The position numbers and the translations under genes were made by a program. A stretch of 64,000 bases of DNA from the NCBI GenBank assembly GCA_021927905.1, contig BLLK01000047.1, forward strand, positions 3,162,001 through 3,226,000, given 5' to 3'. Shown here piece after piece: positions 61,261-64,000 of this stretch. Each line of letters opens with the position of its first letter. Position 1 is the first letter of the stretch. This DNA is from Chaetoceros tenuissimus. Lineage: Eukaryota; Bacillariophyta; Thalassiosirophyceae; Chaetocerotales; Chaetocerotaceae. The notes beneath the pieces were generated by a model. The model searched no databases. It was given only the letters and a program-made list of their open reading frames with translations, and was not told the origin of the DNA.

Positions 61261-64000
61261 CTAATGCTTCATGCATTGAAAATGACAATTTGCTCTACAT
61301 TCTGGGTCCTTTACTTTTTTGAGGCAGCTCATGAATTCATCTGCTGTTTGTGCAGTGTTCATACAGGAGGCATTATTGCACCCAGCAATGCATTCTTTAC
61401 AAGTATCACAAACTCCGAGGGCCAGATCTACTGCTGTGCAAAGAAAGCATTTATCTTCTGTTGTTCCCCAGTCAGGATTGTAAGTACATGGACTATGCGA
61501 GTTAGGCTTACAACCACAGCCATTTGGAACCGCAGTTCTACTAATCTCAACTCCACCACATACATTACCGCTACCTTCAAAGGCAGGAAACATATTATTC
61601 TGCATGATACATTCCTGCTGATCCCCTGGACCAGACCTACAATTATTTACATCATTGAATTCACAACATTCAATTGAGCTTCCATCGCAAAACCCACAAT
61701 TGCAGTCAATGCAAAGAAGAGTTGGCGAAGTTTGACAGTAGGTTCCAGATGGACAGGCGTCACATGGATCCTCTGGAGCAGTGCAAGTACAGTCAGGTTT
61801 CATCATGGAACCTTCTGGACAAGGTTCAGGTGGACAGATTGTCTGCCATTCAGGCTTTTCGATCACATTTCCAGACAGTGCTAAATGCCCTGCTTCACCG
61901 GGGCTGTGTTGAATCAGAAAACAAATGTTAGAAACTAATTTTCTTTTTGGTCTGAGAGCCTTCCAATTTAGTAATACTCATTGTGAGGAAAACTTACTTT
62001 CTACAATAACCAAGAAATACATCTTCCTTGAAAAGGCCAATTCTTTCTTGTTTGTTTTGTTTAGAATAAAATTTGTCTTCGAACTTGTAACGATACTCGT
62101 AGTCTGAGGAGACGAGATTTATGAGCTTACAGAGCATACAAAAGCAACGTATCAATGAATATTTGACATCCTACTTACATTTTCGGTGAAGTTTATGGCA
62201 AATATTCTTCTTTTGCTCCGTCCATGATGGTACATCGTACGGGCACTTCATTGGATCTTGGGGACAAATATTGATAGATTGGTGTTAGCATTGTCCAGTT
62301 TGTACAAAACAAGGAATGTGGAAATTCAAAGAACTTACCTCCGCAAACTCTTTTGTAATCTTTTGATGACTTAACGACAGAGAAATCAGGAACTCTTTCG
62401 ATACATTCATTGTCAAGATTGTTGGCAAAGATGCATCTATCTAGTTCAACATATTCCTCAGGGTGTTTCGAGAAGTAATACGACAAGAATCCATTGATTC
62501 CCATACCCCCTTCAAAATTATTGTGACCCTCACCGTTCCAACCAGTTTCAGGATAGTATGGAGTGTTGATGTAGGAATTGACAATCTTGGAAAACTCTTC
62601 AGCAGAAGGTTTCACCGCAAGGAAATTTGTATCTACTCCAGCTTGTCCTGAACTTTTATCTTTTGGACTTCGAATATAGTATCCTTTGAGCTGAGGACTA
62701 GCAAGAAGTGCATCTAATTCCTCTTCGATAGATTGCTGAAAGATTGTATCAAACCCCAATAGAACAGCTATTGGATGATCGACTAGATTGAAGATATGAA
62801 GTTTCATTGAGTCACGGATCCCGACATCCAAGGCAATGTTTTCGGCAATGTATGGGTTTGTCTCGTATAGTTCTGTGTCGATGATTGGCTGACCTGTTTT
62901 GATGTAAGCAAAATGTTTAGTACATGCATAAGGTTTTATAAAGAACATTCGGACATGAAAGCAAATCATGAAACTTACCCAATAGTTCTAATGAATTTCA
63001 ATTGAATTTGTAAAAGTAGGAGAACAATGAGATACAAATGGACATAGTAACGTATTTACATATGGTATAATTGACTCACCTACACGATAGTTTTGTGATT
63101 GGAGCAGTTTTGTTCTATCGTAGTATTCCGTAGTGCTTTCAATAGGGCAGTTTGTTGCCATTGGATGAACAAGAGCATGCCTAAAATCGATCAAGAAAGG
63201 TTTAGTAAACAAGCATATAAGTTCTAATTTTGAAGTTGTATTTACTTACATCGTGTAATCCAAAGCTCCAGCAGTATCCTGTAGCTTTCGGACTCCCTTG
63301 AGAATCTTTTCACTCTCAGACATACCATTCATTGCTTCCTTTCGAAGAAGATGTCTTGCATTGGCAATTTCAGTGTTCTCGCACACTTGTGCTTTGATCA
63401 CTGCTGTAGTTTCGTATAATTCAGTACCTGTGGACGGAGTTGTCTCTGTATTTGGATCTTGGTAAAACTCTTCACAGCCAGTGATAGCAACGGTGTATGC
63501 AATAGTACCAGCATCAGATTCATCTTTCATAATGTATGCGTCATCTGGGGTGTATACCTCAGGCACAAATGTATCAAGGACTTCTGTTTGACTCTCTTCA
63601 ACCAAAGGTTGAGCAACCGTATTAGGAGGCTCGATTATGTATTCACCGGTGAACTGATTAGCTTCTGGAGGTACAGGCACTTCCTCTTCCGAAATATCAA
63701 AGGTTGGTTCCATGTTGGCAACAGAAGATGTGGAATCATATGCTACCTCATCAGGAGCTATTCAACAAATCAAAACAAATGTGCATTATTAGAATTAGAA
63801 TTAGTATGAATGCCGAGACAACAAGAAGAATCGCTAGCACGAAACTTACCAAAGAGGGGGTAATCAGTAATACATGGGTCTTCCATAGTGACTAAATACC
63901 TCCCAAGCAAATCTCTGACAACCTGCTTCTTTTCCTCACTCAAATTGCTATCTCTCATCATGTCTGATATCTTGTTACACTTTAGTTTTCTAGCTGCTAA
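61261..64000 (-). CDS. GT8/glycogenin-like glycosyltransferase with Cys-rich C-terminal region, 5' end outside the window
   Basis: Eight exons in consistent phase: 64000-63850 (may extend further), 63757-63250, 63180-63080, 62987-62979 (a 9-nt microexon), 62893-62339, 62256-62179, 62103-61998 and 61903-61261; introns are 69-94 nt. The visible part is about 716 aa. A pre-catalytic region leads to a GT-A fold: HALVHPMATNCPIE, NYRVELLGQPI, IRDSMKLHIFNLVDHPIAVL, then GFDTIFQQ, where related diatom proteins have DxDT, so the first metal-binding Asp is lost. DTNFLAVKP and HNNFEGGMG follow; the remainder is Cys-rich (over 30 Cys). The protein is probably secretory, but its signal peptide lies outside the window or is absent. 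Confidence 0.75.
62979..62987 (-). other. Candidate 9-nt microexon of the glycosyltransferase gene
   Basis: On the minus strand, ATTCATTAG|AACTATTGG|GTAAGTTT. Phase is kept with or without it, but including it gives YRVELLGQPI rather than YRVGQPI. I recall related GT-A sequences as having ten residues between the Tyr and the Pro-Ile, which fits inclusion. Confidence 0.6.

Noticed and set aside
62193-62338. Apparent C-terminal extension of the glycosyltransferase frame past GGK
   Set aside because: It is intron sequence: a GTAAG donor and a CCCCAAG acceptor remove it and the next exon continues in phase.

Overview
This is a nuclear segment of a photosynthetic stramenopile, most likely a centric diatom. 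Three observations support this. Several proteins carry a signal peptide followed by the A-x-A|F motif that diatoms use for bipartite plastid targeting (EF-G-like protein, LCIB-like protein, a PDZ protein, a PDZ-ferredoxin). Genes are packed on both strands with short GT-AG introns, mostly 69-102 nt, in AT-rich DNA. A SAS-4/CPAP centriole gene is present; pennate diatoms are expected to have lost it, while centric diatoms still build flagellated sperm. The genus cannot be fixed from the sequence alone. No virus-like element, transposon or CRISPR array was recognised.

Layout. 0.3-4 kb: an oligopeptidase B-like S9 peptidase and the spliceosomal U2 A' protein, both minus. 4.3-14.6 kb: a plastid EF-G-like factor and a very large BRCA2 with an RanBP2-type zinc finger and 19 BRC repeats. 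15-22 kb: REI1, a HAD-like protein, an ARM-like membrane protein and a multi-pass membrane protein. 22.3-27.7 kb: an LCIB-type carbonic anhydrase domain fused to acidic repeats, a coiled coil and a degenerate methyltransferase-like domain. 27.7-35.4 kb: a J-domain protein, SAR1, VPS37 and a NYN-domain protein interrupted by a 35-bp tandem duplication. 36-38.3 kb: a secreted, GPI-like Cys protein, a repeat-containing spacer and tRNA-Glu(CTC). 38.3-49 kb: NAP1, GCN2, a 7TM receptor, a plastid PDZ protein and a PH-like protein. 49-61 kb: SEC1, PDZ-ferredoxin, a Mei2-like RNA-binding protein, QCR9, an OTU protease with a SEC-C motif, and SAS-4. 61.3-64 kb: an eight-exon GT8-like glycosyltransferase with a Cys-rich tail that runs off the window.

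The genes do not form one pathway; most are housekeeping genes (splicing, ribosome assembly, COPII, ESCRT-I, SNARE control, amino-acid sensing, chromatin, respiration). The distinctive content is architectural: fusion proteins in carbon metabolism and plastid electron transfer, very homogeneous intragenic tandem repeats (BRCA2, the LCIB fusion, the receptor tail), and small recent tandem duplications (57 bp and 35 bp), one of which creates an exact GT...AG segment inside a coding exon. The strongest candidates for a previously undescribed system are the LCIB fusion protein and the expanded BRCA2.

Exon boundaries were deduced by eye from GT-AG sites, frame continuity and family resemblance; no transcript evidence or database search was available.
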